Shown here piece after piece: positions 22,558 through 30,776 of a DNA stretch of 36,141 nucleotides. Under the pieces are notes generated by a model. That model worked only from the letters and a program-made list of their open reading frames with translations, had not been told where the DNA came from and did not search any database. The stretch spans positions 1 to 36,141 of the forward strand of contig DATAXV010000195.1 in the NCBI GenBank assembly GCA_036272915.1. The letters run 5' to 3'. The stretch is from DATAXV01 sp036272915. Its GTDB lineage: Bacteria > Chloroflexota > Dormibacteria > Dormibacterales > Dormibacteraceae. The translations under genes and the position numbers were made by a program. How positions within the stretch are numbered: position 1 is the first letter of the stretch; each line of letters starts with the position of its first letter.

Positions 22558-23628
22558 ATGGCATCCGTAAATTACGACCACGTAACGAAGCGGTTCTCAG
22601 CCGATACGGCGGCCGTGCAGGACCTGACGCTCGAGGTCAAGGACACCGAGTTCATGGTTCTGGTCGGCCCGTCCGGCTGTGGTAAGTCGACCGCGCTGCG
22701 GATGCTGGCCGGCTTGGAGGAGGTGTCTGAGGGAGACATCCGCATCGGCGAGCGGGTCGTCAACGACGTCCCCGCCCGCGAGCGCGACATCGCCATGGTG
22801 TTCCAGTCCTACGCGCTCTACCCGCACATGAGCGTCTACGACAACATGGCGTTCGGGCTCAAGATGCGTCACACGAAGAAGCAGGAGATCGAGTCCAAGG
22901 TCAAGGAAGCAGCGAACATGCTGGGCCTGGGCGAACTGCTGACTCGAAAGCCCCGACAGCTCTCCGGCGGTCAGCGCCAGCGCGTCGCGTTGGGACGGGC
23001 GATCGTCCGAAGCCCGCAGGTCTTCCTGCTCGACGAGCCCCTGTCCAACCTCGACGCCCAGCTGCGCGTCGAGACGCGCGTCAACCTGCAGCGGCTTCAC
23101 CGCGACCTGGCGACGACGTTCATCTACGTCACCCACGACCAGACCGAGGCGATGACGATGGGCGACCGCATCGCGGTGCTCCGCGACGGCGTCCTCCAGC
23201 AGGTGGCGCCGCCGCGGGAGATCTACGACACCCCCGCCAACGTCTACGTCGCCGGGTTCATCGGCAGCCCGAAGATGAACTTCCTCCCCGTAACCGTCAA
23301 CGGCACGACCGCGAAGTCGTCCGGCTTCGAGCTCGAGCTGAAGAAGGCGCCGGGACTGCAGAAGGGCCTTCTCGGGATCCGTCCCGAGGACCTGACCGAG
23401 CATCCGCCGCGCTCGGCCAACGGATCTGCCCCGACCGTCGACATGCGCATCGACGTGGTCGAGGTTCTGGGCGCCGACCAGTACCTCTACGGCCGCATCG
23501 GTGGCGATGACGTGATCGCCCGGGTCGAGCCCCAGTTCAAGGCCTCGATCGGCGACAACGTCCGCCTCTTCCTCGATGAGCAGCGGATGCATCTGTTCGA
23601 CTCCCAGACGGAGCAGGCGGTCTTCTAA
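22558..23628 (+). CDS. MsmK/UgpC-type sugar ABC transporter ATP-binding protein
   Basis: A 356-residue ATPase that energises sugar import (CUT1 family). It has Walker A GPSGCGKST (37-45), Q-loop VFQSYALYPHMSVYDN, signature LSGGQ (135-139), Walker B/D-loop LLDEPLSNLDAQLR, and a C-terminal TOBE regulatory domain (from about 240). No permease or binding protein is adjacent, so it probably serves several importers, as MsmK does. ATG 22558 has no Shine-Dalgarno sequence, and TAGCAT (22544-22549) lies 8 bases upstream, suggesting a leaderless transcript. A dyad CGTAAT/ATTACG (22554-22559 and 22571-22576) brackets the start codon. A strong terminator follows. Confidence 0.95.
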   Translation: MASVNYDHVTKRFSADTAAVQDLTLEVKDTEFMVLVGPSGCGKSTALRMLAGLEEVSEGDIRIGERVVNDVPARERDIAMVFQSYALYPHMSVYDNMAFGLKMRHTKKQEIESKVKEAANMLGLGELLTRKPRQLSGGQRQRVALGRAIVRSPQVFLLDEPLSNLDAQLRVETRVNLQRLHRDLATTFIYVTHDQTEAMTMGDRIAVLRDGVLQQVAPPREIYDTPANVYVAGFIGSPKMNFLPVTVNGTTAKSSGFELELKKAPGLQKGLLGIRPEDLTEHPPRSANGSAPTVDMRIDVVEVLGADQYLYGRIGGDDVIARVEPQFKASIGDNVRLFLDEQRMHLFDSQTEQAVF

Positions 23629-23640
23629 GCGGACGTCGGG

Positions 23641-23680
23641 CGACGGGGGGCGCTGAGGCGTCCCCCGTCGTTTCGTTTTT
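23641..23680 (+). terminator. Strong intrinsic terminator of the ABC ATPase gene
   Basis: A 13-bp stem (23641-23653 with 23658-23670, one G-T pair) with a four-base TGAG loop is followed by TTTCGTTTTT (23671-23680), starting 12 bases after the stop. It is the only hairpin in the window with a clear T-run. Confidence 0.93.
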
Positions 23681-24158
23681 GGGGAGCGAGCAGTCCGGGG
23701 GAGCGAGGCATGCGTCGTCGGCCAGGGGGCTGGTGACGCTCCCCCACCCGTCGCGTTGCTGATCCGCGGTCGCCTGCTCATCGCCGACGTCGCCTAGTGG
23801 CGCGCGATGGGGGGTCGGCTCTCCTTGAGCTCGGGTTCGCGTCAACCACGTTGAACAGGCTCCTTCGCCGATCTCCCGGTCCCCGCGACCGGGCGCGCGG
23901 TCGCCCAGGATTCGCGCACTCGGCTCGCAGACCGCGTCAACGATCATGCGACCCAGCCCGCCGCCATCTCCCGCCGTCTCCTGCATCTCACGTGCGGCCT
24001 CGGGGGCGGAGAGGGGCGGTGACGGATGGGAGAGCTCCTCGGTGACGGCGGCTACGCGTTGGGCGATCGTCCGCTCGTCGGCGATGGTGGCGGTGCCCCA
24101 TCGCCGTCAAGGTCCTGGACGGCGGTCGGGGGTTCCTCGCCCATCGAGGCATCCGGGG
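23681..24158. other. Intergenic region without recognisable gene
   Basis: About 480 bases follow the terminator. Open frames exist but are arginine/proline-rich, lack family features and look like random GC-rich translation. A perfect 7-bp hairpin (GCGACCG / CGGTCGC, 23885-23904, 6-base loop) is the only structure noted. No tRNA cloverleaf could be built. The end carries the promoter of the fusion gene. It may hold an unknown small RNA or be decayed coding DNA. Confidence 0.4.
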
Positions 24159-24182
24159 ATGAGCTTCTGTACGGTGAGGAGG

Positions 24183-26177
24183 ATGAGCACACGACTTTCC
24201 TGGGGGGTGTTGGGGGCCGGACGCATCGCCGGCGTGTTCACCCGCGGCGTCGCCACGTCCGCCACTGGCGAGGTGGTGGCGGTCGGGAGCCGGAGCAGCG
24301 ACAAGGCCGGCGCCTTCGCCGCCGAGCACGGCCTCCCGCGGGCCTACGGCAGCTACGAGGCGCTGCTCGACGACAAATCGATCGACGCCGTCTACGTCGC
24401 CACTCCGCATCCGATGCACGCGGAGTGGTCGATCCGGGCCGCCGAGGCGGGCAAGCACATCCTGTGTGAGAAGCCGCTGGCCATGAACCAGGCCGAGGTC
24501 ATGGCCATGATCGAGGCGGCGCGGCGCAACGACGTCTTCCTGATGGAGGCGTTCATGTACCGCTGCCACCCCCAGACCGTGCGCCTGGCCCAGATGGTCA
24601 GGGACGGCACGGTGGGGGAGGTCCGCCTGATCCAGTCCTTCTTCAGCTTCAACAGCCGGGCCGGTCTGGAGAGCAGGCTCATCGATCCCGCCCTGGGCGG
24701 GGGCGGCATCCTCGACGTCGGCTGCTACAGCGCCTCCATCGCCCGGTTCCTGGCCGCCGCCGCCCTGGGCCGTGACTCGGTCGAGCCGATCGAGGTGCGG
24801 GCGACGGGGAAGATCGGGAAGTTCGGCATCGACGATACCGCGATCGCCTCGCTCGAGTTCGACGGCGGCATCCTCGCCCAGATCGGGTGCGGCATCCGCC
24901 AGGCGGGCGACAACATGGCCCGGGTCGTCGGCACCGAGGGCACCCTGATGGTGTCCAACGCCTTCACGCCCAAGGAGGGCCGCATCCTGCTGACCAGGGG
25001 CGGGGACGAGGCGGCCGAGGTGATCGAGGTCGGCAACCAGGACGATGCCTACGCCCTGGAGGCGGACTCGCTGGCGGCCAACCTCGAACGGCGGCAGTCG
25101 CCGGCGATGAGCTGGGACGACTCGCTGGGCAACATCCGGACCCTCGACCGGTGGCGGGCCGAGATCGGGCTGACCTACCCGACCGAGGATCCCGACGGTC
25201 CCGGCCAGGACCGCCCACTGCACGGGCGGACGCTGGCCGTGCGGGCCGGCGCCGCCATGGCCTACGGCGAGGTCGAGGGCGTGGGCAAGCCGATGTCGCG
25301 GCTCGTGCTCGGCGTCGACAACCAGCGCACCTGGCCGCAGACGGCGGTGATGCTGGACGACTACTTCGAGCGGGGCGGGACCTGCTTCGACACCGCCTAC
25401 ATCTACATGTCCGGCCTCGCCGAGAAGAACCTCGGCGACTGGATCCGTCGGCGGGGTGTCCGCGACCAGGCGGTGATCCTGGCCAAGGGGGCGCACACGC
25501 CCTTCTGCGACCCCGACCACCTGAGCAGCCAGCTCGAGTTCAGCCTGCAGCGGTTGGGCACCGACTACGCCGACATCTACCTCATGCATCGCGACAACCT
25601 CGAGGTACCGGTCGGGGAGTTCATCTCGGTCCTCGAGGAGCACCGGCGAGCGGGACGGATCCATGTCTACGGCGCCTCCAACTGGTCGCTGGAGCGGCTC
25701 AAGGAGGCGAACGCGTGGGCCGCCGAGAACGGCGCCCAGGGCTTCCGGGTGGTCAGCAACAACTTCAGTCTGGCGCGCATGGTGGAGCCGCCCTGGGCCG
25801 GCTGCGCCAGCGCCGCCGACCATGACTGGCGGGCCTGGCTGACGGAGACGCAGACGCCGCTGATGCCCTGGTCGAGCCAGGCCCGGGGCTTCTTCGTGCG
25901 CGCCGACCCGGCGGATCGAAGCGACGAGGAGCTCGTCCGCTGCTGGTACGCCGAGGACAACTTCCAGCGCCTTGAGCGGGCGCGGCAGCTGGCCAAGGAG
26001 GGTGGCGTCGAGACGGTGACGATCGCCCTCGCCTACGTCCTCAGCCAGCCCTTCCCGACGTTCCCGCTGATCGGCCCCCGCCAGCTCTCCGAGACCAGGA
26101 CCTCCTTCCAGGCCCTCGGCATCGAGCTGACTCCCGAGGAGGTCCGCTGGCTGAACCTGGAGTCGGCGCAGCGCTGA
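24183..26177 (+). CDS. Gfo/Idh/MocA oxidoreductase-aldo/keto reductase fusion
   Basis: A 664-residue fused enzyme. The N-terminal part (1 to about 360) is a Gfo/Idh/MocA dehydrogenase with GVLGAGRIAG (8-17) and EKP (96-98). The C-terminal part (about 370-664) is an aldo/keto reductase with D403, Y408 (five residues on), K435 (AKG) and H469 (LMHRD), which is the family's catalytic tetrad. It probably carries out two redox steps on one sugar or sugar derivative. ATG 24183 has AGGAGG directly adjacent, too close for normal use, while TACGGT (24170-24175) lies 7 bases upstream, so it may be leaderless. An in-frame ATG at 24159 is an alternative. A 12-bp hairpin follows the stop. Confidence 0.9.
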   Translation: MSTRLSWGVLGAGRIAGVFTRGVATSATGEVVAVGSRSSDKAGAFAAEHGLPRAYGSYEALLDDKSIDAVYVATPHPMHAEWSIRAAEAGKHILCEKPLAMNQAEVMAMIEAARRNDVFLMEAFMYRCHPQTVRLAQMVRDGTVGEVRLIQSFFSFNSRAGLESRLIDPALGGGGILDVGCYSASIARFLAAAALGRDSVEPIEVRATGKIGKFGIDDTAIASLEFDGGILAQIGCGIRQAGDNMARVVGTEGTLMVSNAFTPKEGRILLTRGGDEAAEVIEVGNQDDAYALEADSLAANLERRQSPAMSWDDSLGNIRTLDRWRAEIGLTYPTEDPDGPGQDRPLHGRTLAVRAGAAMAYGEVEGVGKPMSRLVLGVDNQRTWPQTAVMLDDYFERGGTCFDTAYIYMSGLAEKNLGDWIRRRGVRDQAVILAKGAHTPFCDPDHLSSQLEFSLQRLGTDYADIYLMHRDNLEVPVGEFISVLEEHRRAGRIHVYGASNWSLERLKEANAWAAENGAQGFRVVSNNFSLARMVEPPWAGCASAADHDWRAWLTETQTPLMPWSSQARGFFVRADPADRSDEELVRCWYAEDNFQRLERARQLAKEGGVETVTIALAYVLSQPFPTFPLIGPRQLSETRTSFQALGIELTPEEVRWLNLESAQR

Positions 26178-26180
26178 GTG

Positions 26181-26216
26181 CGGGAGGGGCGGTGCCGTCG
26201 GAGTCCGCCCCTCCCG
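26181..26216. terminator. Perfect 12-bp hairpin after the fusion gene
   Basis: CGGGAGGGGCGG (26181-26192) and CCGCCCCTCCCG (26205-26216) form a perfect stem with a 12-base loop, starting 3 bases after the stop codon. No T-run follows; this is the clearest U-less terminator candidate. Confidence 0.65.
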
Positions 26217-26273
26217 ACCTGCGGGACCGGCCGGTCGACGCGGCGCGTCTCGACCGGATAGGATCGTCTGCTC

Positions 26274-27470
26274 GTGGACAACGACCCTCGCCCCGGCTCG
26301 CCGGACGGCCGCTGGGTGTGGGACGGCCAGCAGTGGCAGCCCGCGTACCCCCCGGCTCCCATGCCGGCCGCGCGGGGCTTCCCCACACCGTCTTCGAATC
26401 GCCACCCGGGTTCGCCCCCCGGCTCGATCTGGGCCGTGGCCGCCGCCGGCGCGATCCTGCTCCTCCTGGTCGCGGCGACCGCCGGATTCCTCCTGACGAG
26501 ACAGCGCGACACGAGCACCTCCGGTCAGGGGGCGGCGTCGGGAGGGCACCACCCTCCGGCGTCGCCGGCGCCCGAGAAGCAGGGTTGGGGCGGCCCGTCG
26601 CAGCTGGCCGCGACCTTGACCCAGAAGGGATTCAGCTGCCAGGCCTCAGCGACCACCGACGTCCCGTCCACGACCTGCTATCTGGGGCAGGGCGGCCTGG
26701 AGATGGTGACCGGCATCGCCGCGAACGGGAACCTGGCGGAGGTCAGCGCCACCGCGGACAACCTGGATCCCAACGCCAACGCCAGCACCGTCGCCTTCTC
26801 GACGCCCTTCTTCGAGACCATCCTCGACGCCGCCGCCGACTCGGCCCACCGGGCCACCGCGTCGCGCTGGCTGCAGAAGAACGCCGGCACCAGCAACTCG
26901 GACGCGATCGGGCCCACCAGCGACGGGGTCTTCGAGAACATAGGCCTCTTCACGGACACCTCGCCCTCCGCGTCGCAGATGACGCTGCTGGTCTCGCACG
27001 GTGTCCCCAGCCCCACCATCCCCAAGGGCGGTGCCCTGCCCCGGGTCACCCCGGCGTCGGCAACGGCCTACTACTCCTCGGCCGGGCTGTCGTGCCAGAG
27101 CCTGTCCGCCGGTCCGTTCTGCTCGACCACCCAGAGCGCCCTCTACGCGGAGGCTGACGCGCAGAACACCTCCGGATCCGGAGAGGAGGAGATGCACTAC
27201 CTGGTGAACACGCCGCCCGGCACCGCCGCCAGCGTCGTCAACGGTCACATCATGCAGTTCGCTCCGGGGATGGTCGACCTTGTCTTCTCCTCCTCCGCCG
27301 ATCAGCAGACGGTGACCTCCTGGGTGACCGCGAACGTGGGGGCCACCGGTCAGTACCACCGGATGGTGCTCAACGGCGTGAAGGTGACACTGATCCCCTT
27401 CAAGAGCGCGGACACCGGCTGGACCGGCTGGCGGCTGCAGTTCGACAGCGTCGGCTGGCCGCCCGCCTGA
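26274..27470 (+). CDS. Membrane protein with DGRW-WDG head and exported domain
   Basis: A 398-residue protein. A short cytoplasmic head carries SPDGRWVWDGQQWQP (9-23), the same tryptophan module as in the four-helix protein at 16437-16874. It is followed by a proline-rich stretch, one membrane helix (52-74), a Ser/Gly/Pro linker and a large exported domain of about 300 residues. The exported part appears to hold two related halves, each starting with a Cys-containing segment (LTQKGFSCQ...TTCYLG and SSAGLSCQ...FCSTTQ). GTG 26274 lacks a Shine-Dalgarno sequence; TAGGAT (26259-26264) lies 9 bases upstream, fitting a leaderless transcript. The function is unknown. Confidence 0.8.
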   Translation: MDNDPRPGSPDGRWVWDGQQWQPAYPPAPMPAARGFPTPSSNRHPGSPPGSIWAVAAAGAILLLLVAATAGFLLTRQRDTSTSGQGAASGGHHPPASPAPEKQGWGGPSQLAATLTQKGFSCQASATTDVPSTTCYLGQGGLEMVTGIAANGNLAEVSATADNLDPNANASTVAFSTPFFETILDAAADSAHRATASRWLQKNAGTSNSDAIGPTSDGVFENIGLFTDTSPSASQMTLLVSHGVPSPTIPKGGALPRVTPASATAYYSSAGLSCQSLSAGPFCSTTQSALYAEADAQNTSGSGEEEMHYLVNTPPGTAASVVNGHIMQFAPGMVDLVFSSSADQQTVTSWVTANVGATGQYHRMVLNGVKVTLIPFKSADTGWTGWRLQFDSVGWPPA

Positions 27471-27482
27471 ACCTCCATGCCA

Positions 27483-27533
27483 CCCGCCGGCACCTCGCCG
27501 TCGGCTCTATCTGGATGATCCATCGCCGGCGGG
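27483..27533. terminator. Inverted repeat between convergent genes
   Basis: CCCGCCGG (27483-27490) and CCGGCGGG (27526-27533) are perfect 8-bp arms with a 35-base loop, lying in the 91-base gap between two convergent genes. It has no T-run and is weak evidence for a bidirectional terminator. Confidence 0.35.
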
Positions 27534-27561
27534 AGCGGGGCAGCCCCTCCTCGGCCGCTGA

Positions 27562-28209
27562 TCAGCCCCGGGGGCCTCGGCCGGCCTTCGTCGAGGGCCA
27601 TGGCAGCACCGTGAGCTCTGGCCAGCTCCGGCGCCAGCGGTCAGCCTTGGCCTCGTACACGTCTCGTGGCGCGAGGACCGGGTTCGGCCTGAGGAGGAGG
27701 TTGAAGACATCGGCCAGCCCGTGCGGGGCGTAGAGGCGCCACCGGCCGTCGGTCTCGAGGCGCACGCCCAGGCAGCAGGTGGTGGCGGCGAAGGAGTCGA
27801 TCGCCGCCTCGGTCGACGCATGTGGCGCGCAGGGCACCCCGAACCGCTCCTCGTACCAGAGATGGACGCGCGCCTGATTGCGGATCTCGACCTCGGCGTC
27901 GACGCCGGTGAAGGCCACGCGGCCCGCCCTGACGACGGCATCCTCGGCCTCCCACGAGAGGTCGCCGCCGTCGAAGTAGAAGAGGTCGTAGTCGCGGATC
28001 CCATGGCCGGCGGGGCGGCCGGTCATGACGTTCCAGACGGTTTGGAAGAGGCAGCCGGCGGCGACGTACCAGCCGGGGAGCCGCAGCCTCGCGCTCCTGC
28101 CCAGCACCTCCTCGAGCACGGCGTTGGCGGACAGCACACGGCGCAGCGCCGCCGCCTGCTCGTCGAGGGCGAGCCGCGAGAGCATTGGCCCGTCCGCGGG
28201 CTCCGTCAC
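27562..28209 (-). CDS. Nucleotidyltransferase-fold family protein (NTP_transf_6-like)
   Basis: A 215-residue protein matching the nucleotidyltransferase-like DUF925/NTP_transf_6 type. It has GWYVAAGCLFQTVWNVMTGRP (46-66), then IRDYDLFYFD with acidic residues D73, D75 and D80, then a second acidic region VDAEVEIRNQARVHLWYEERFG. The biochemical role of this family is not settled. The start GTG 28209 overlaps the previous gene's stop as GTGA, making it the last gene of the ilvD-like operon; it converges with the membrane-protein gene. The upstream extension of the frame is a shadow of the dehydrogenase gene. Confidence 0.82.
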   Translation of the reverse strand: MTEPADGPMLSRLALDEQAAALRRVLSANAVLEEVLGRSARLRLPGWYVAAGCLFQTVWNVMTGRPAGHGIRDYDLFYFDGGDLSWEAEDAVVRAGRVAFTGVDAEVEIRNQARVHLWYEERFGVPCAPHASTEAAIDSFAATTCCLGVRLETDGRWRLYAPHGLADVFNLLLRPNPVLAPRDVYEAKADRWRRSWPELTVLPWPSTKAGRGPRG

Positions 28210-29036
28210 GCCCCCAGCAGCTCGTCCAGGACCCTGTCCAGGATGTCCGGCCCGATCTCCCCACGGGGAGTGCGCCGGTACACGTCGGCCGCGGCCAGGT
28301 GGAAGCCGGCGGGCAGGCCGGCCTGCTCGAGGGTGGCGGCGATCTCCTCCATCTCGCCGATCCAGCGCCAGCCCTTGCCGCGAGCGGAGCCGGCGGCGGC
28401 CTCGACGCGACCCTCCAGCCCCGGACCGGAGCGCGCCCACTCCGCCGCCAGGTCGGCCTCGACGCCGTGGCGGCGGGCCGCTGCCCGGATTGCCAGGATC
28501 AGCGCCGCCGAGCCCTTGGTCCAGCCGGCGTAGACCATCTTCAGGGCCGAGGCCGCGAAGGCCGAGGAGGGAAGGACCACGGCCTCCAGACGCGAATCGA
28601 GGAAGAGGTCGCGGGCGAGGCCCTCGGCGCCCTCTCCGGAGAGATAGAGCCGGGTCGTCCCCGCCTGGCGGGGCGGGCTGCCGACGATGCCGCCGTCGAC
28701 GTAGGTGGCGCCGCCCGCGGTGACGCGGTCGGCGACCCGCTCGGCAGTCGCGGGGGAGATGGCGTTGGCGTCGAGGTAGGTGCCGTGAAAGCCGAGGCCC
28801 CCGACCTCGTCGGCGACGGCCAGGGCGGCGTGGGGTGGGCAGACGGAGAGGATCACCTCCGACCCATCGACCAGTCGCTCCACGGTCGCCGCGTCGCCCA
28901 GACCGGCCTCGGCGGCACGGCGCGCGGTGTCCGCGCTCCGGCCCCGGGAGGCCCAGGAGACCTGGTGGCCACGGTCGACGAGGGCGGCGGCTACCGCCGC
29001 CCCCATCTCACCGGGGTGGATGATGCCCGCCCTCAT
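28206..29036 (-). CDS. NAD(P)-dependent oxidoreductase, DUF1932/beta-hydroxyacid dehydrogenase type
   Basis: A 276-residue enzyme related to beta-hydroxyacid dehydrogenases. It has a Rossmann loop GIIHPGEMG (4-12), a substrate-side stretch YVDGGIVGSPPRQAG (112-125), the catalytic-type lysine in ALKMVYAGWTKG (K166) and a C-terminal DUF1932-like helical domain. It probably oxidises a 3-hydroxyacid or reduces the corresponding aldehyde. ATG 29036 overlaps the dehydratase stop as ATGA, and the stop overlaps the next gene as GTGA, so the three genes are tightly coupled. Confidence 0.88.
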   Translation of the reverse strand: MRAGIIHPGEMGAAVAAALVDRGHQVSWASRGRSADTARRAAEAGLGDAATVERLVDGSEVILSVCPPHAALAVADEVGGLGFHGTYLDANAISPATAERVADRVTAGGATYVDGGIVGSPPRQAGTTRLYLSGEGAEGLARDLFLDSRLEAVVLPSSAFAASALKMVYAGWTKGSAALILAIRAAARRHGVEADLAAEWARSGPGLEGRVEAAAGSARGKGWRWIGEMEEIAATLEQAGLPAGFHLAAADVYRRTPRGEIGPDILDRVLDELLGA

Positions 29037-30706
29037 GCGGGGAGGGTCACCGCCCCGTCGCTGGCCTGGGTCACCTCGCCGGCGTACTTCGCCATGACGC
29101 CGGTGCGGTAGCGGGCCTCGGGCCGGGTCCAGTCCCGGAGCCGCTCGGCGATGTCGACGCCCTCGACATCGACGGTCCGGGCGGGCACGTCGACCGAGAG
29201 GATGTCGCCGTCGCGCAGTGCGGCGAGCGGGCCTCCGACCGCCGCCTCGGGGGCGACGTGGCCGATCATCAGGCCCTGGGTGGCGCCGGAGAACCGGCCG
29301 TCGGTGATCAGGCAGCAGAAGTCGCCCAGGCCCTGGCCGACCAGGGCCCCGGTCACCTGCAGCATCTCCCGCATGCCCGGCCCGCCCTTGGGGCCCTCAT
29401 AGCGGATGACCAGCGCCGTGCCCGGCTGGATCTGATTGGAGAGGACGGCGCTGAGCGCGTCCTCCTCCCGGTTGAAGACCCGGACCGTGCCTCGGAAGGT
29501 GGTCGGCGAGTGGTGGGCCACCTTGAGCACGGCGCCGTCCGGGGCGAGGTTGCCCTTGAGGATGACCAGCCCGCCCTCCTTGCTGAAGGGGTTGGACAGC
29601 GGCCGGACGACCTCCTGGCCGGACGTCTCCTCGACGTTCGCGCACTCCTCCTCGAGGGTGCGACCGGTCACGGTCAAGCAGGAGCCGTCGATGTACCCGC
29701 CGTCGATCAGGCGCTTGACGAGCAGGGCGATGCCGCCCGCGCGGTGCAGCTCGGGGGCCGCGAACCGGCCTCCCGGCTTGAGGTCGCAGAGCAGGGGGGT
29801 CCGCTTCGAGATCCGGTCGAAGTCATCGATGTCGAGCTCGATGCCGGACTCGCGGGCGAGGGCGAGCAGGTGGAGGACGGCGTTGGTCGAGCCGCCCGAG
29901 GCGGCCACAGCGGCGATCGCATTGTCGAAGGACGCCCGGGTCAGGATCCGGCTCGGCCGGAGGTCCTCCTCGAGCACCTTCATCACCAGCTCGCCGATCC
30001 GCCTCGAGGCGGGCTCGCGCTCGGGGTCGACCGCGGTCAGCGAGTTGTAGCCGACGGGGGAGAGGCCGAGGACCTCCATCACCATCGACATCGTGTTCGC
30101 CGTGTACTGGCCGCCGCAGGCGCCGGCACCGGGGCAGACGTGAGCCTCCAGGTCCTTGAGGTCGTCCTCCGACATCTTCCCGCCACTGACCGCGCCGATC
30201 GCCTCGAAGAGGTCGCCCACGGCGACGTCGCGGCCGCGCCAGCGCCCGGCCAGGATCGAGCCCGAGTAGACGAGCACCGAGGGTCGGTCGAGGCGGATCA
30301 GGGCCATGGCCATGGCCGGGACCGTCTTGTCGCAGCCGGTGATGCAGCAGAGGGCGTCGAAGTAGTGGGCGCGGCCGACCAGCTCGACCGAGTCCGCGAC
30401 CAGCTCGCGGGAGACGAGCGAGGTCTTCATCCCCTCCGTGCCCATCGTGATCCCGTCGGAGATAGAGATCGTGTTGACCTCCATCGGCGTGCCGCCGCCC
30501 CGTCGCACGCCCTCGGAGACCCAGGTCGCCAGCTGGCGGTGGTTGAAGTTGCAGGGCATGGTGCCGATCCAGGCGTGGTTGACACCTACGATCGGCTTCT
30601 GCAGGTCCTCTTGGGAGAAGCCGATGTTGAGGAGGTAGGACCGCGCCGAAGCACGGGAGAGTCCGTCGTACAGGGTGCGGCTGTAGGTTCGTAGATCTTT
30701 GGACAC
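29033..30706 (-). CDS. ilvD: Dihydroxy-acid dehydratase family protein
   Basis: A 557-residue iron-sulfur dehydratase of the IlvD/Edd family. Cluster cysteines are C52 (MPCNFNH), C125 (TGCDKT) and C197 (GACGGQYTANTM); the C-terminal part has ITDGRFSGATQGLMIGHVAPEA with the catalytic-type serine. Length and motifs fit IlvD, which makes 2-oxoacids in valine and isoleucine synthesis. The family also contains sugar-acid dehydratases, and the neighbours here (RpiR regulator, 3-hydroxyacid-type dehydrogenase) leave that open; no ilvB, ilvN or ilvC is nearby. GTG 30706 has no Shine-Dalgarno sequence; CATAAT (30722-30717 on the complement) lies 10 bases upstream, compatible with a leaderless transcript. 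Confidence 0.9.
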   Translation of the reverse strand: MSKDLRTYSRTLYDGLSRASARSYLLNIGFSQEDLQKPIVGVNHAWIGTMPCNFNHRQLATWVSEGVRRGGGTPMEVNTISISDGITMGTEGMKTSLVSRELVADSVELVGRAHYFDALCCITGCDKTVPAMAMALIRLDRPSVLVYSGSILAGRWRGRDVAVGDLFEAIGAVSGGKMSEDDLKDLEAHVCPGAGACGGQYTANTMSMVMEVLGLSPVGYNSLTAVDPEREPASRRIGELVMKVLEEDLRPSRILTRASFDNAIAAVAASGGSTNAVLHLLALARESGIELDIDDFDRISKRTPLLCDLKPGGRFAAPELHRAGGIALLVKRLIDGGYIDGSCLTVTGRTLEEECANVEETSGQEVVRPLSNPFSKEGGLVILKGNLAPDGAVLKVAHHSPTTFRGTVRVFNREEDALSAVLSNQIQPGTALVIRYEGPKGGPGMREMLQVTGALVGQGLGDFCCLITDGRFSGATQGLMIGHVAPEAAVGGPLAALRDGDILSVDVPARTVDVEGVDIAERLRDWTRPEARYRTGVMAKYAGEVTQASDGAVTLPA

Positions 30707-30754
30707 AGCGGTCTGGATTATGAACCGCCTCCATGGCGCGGGTGCCGCGCGCGT

Positions 30755-30776
30755 CCTCGCATTGCTCAGTGCGAGG
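30755..30776. promoter_or_regulatory. Perfect dyad upstream of the ilvD-like gene
   Basis: CCTCGCA (30755-30761) and TGCGAGG (30770-30776) are 7-bp arms separated by 8 bases. The dyad lies 32 bases upstream of the predicted -10 box of the dehydratase gene and 74 bases after the RpiR gene's stop. It may be an RpiR operator, or a U-less terminator of the regulator gene. Confidence 0.45.

Noticed and set aside
23797..23870. Possible tRNA around a GGTTCGCG sequence
   Set aside because: No acceptor stem or anticodon arm could be paired around it.
23537..23986. A possible 149-residue minus-strand protein over the terminator region
   Set aside because: It would cross a strong plus-strand terminator and the end of the ABC gene, with random-looking composition.
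23988..26552. An 854-codon minus-strand frame opposite the Gfo/Idh-AKR fusion
   Set aside because: It is a shadow of the fusion gene, and its sequence is a low-complexity mix typical of antisense translation.
29258..30694. A 478-codon plus-strand frame opposite the ilvD-like gene
   Set aside because: The minus strand has all IlvD cluster cysteines; the plus-strand product has no family features.
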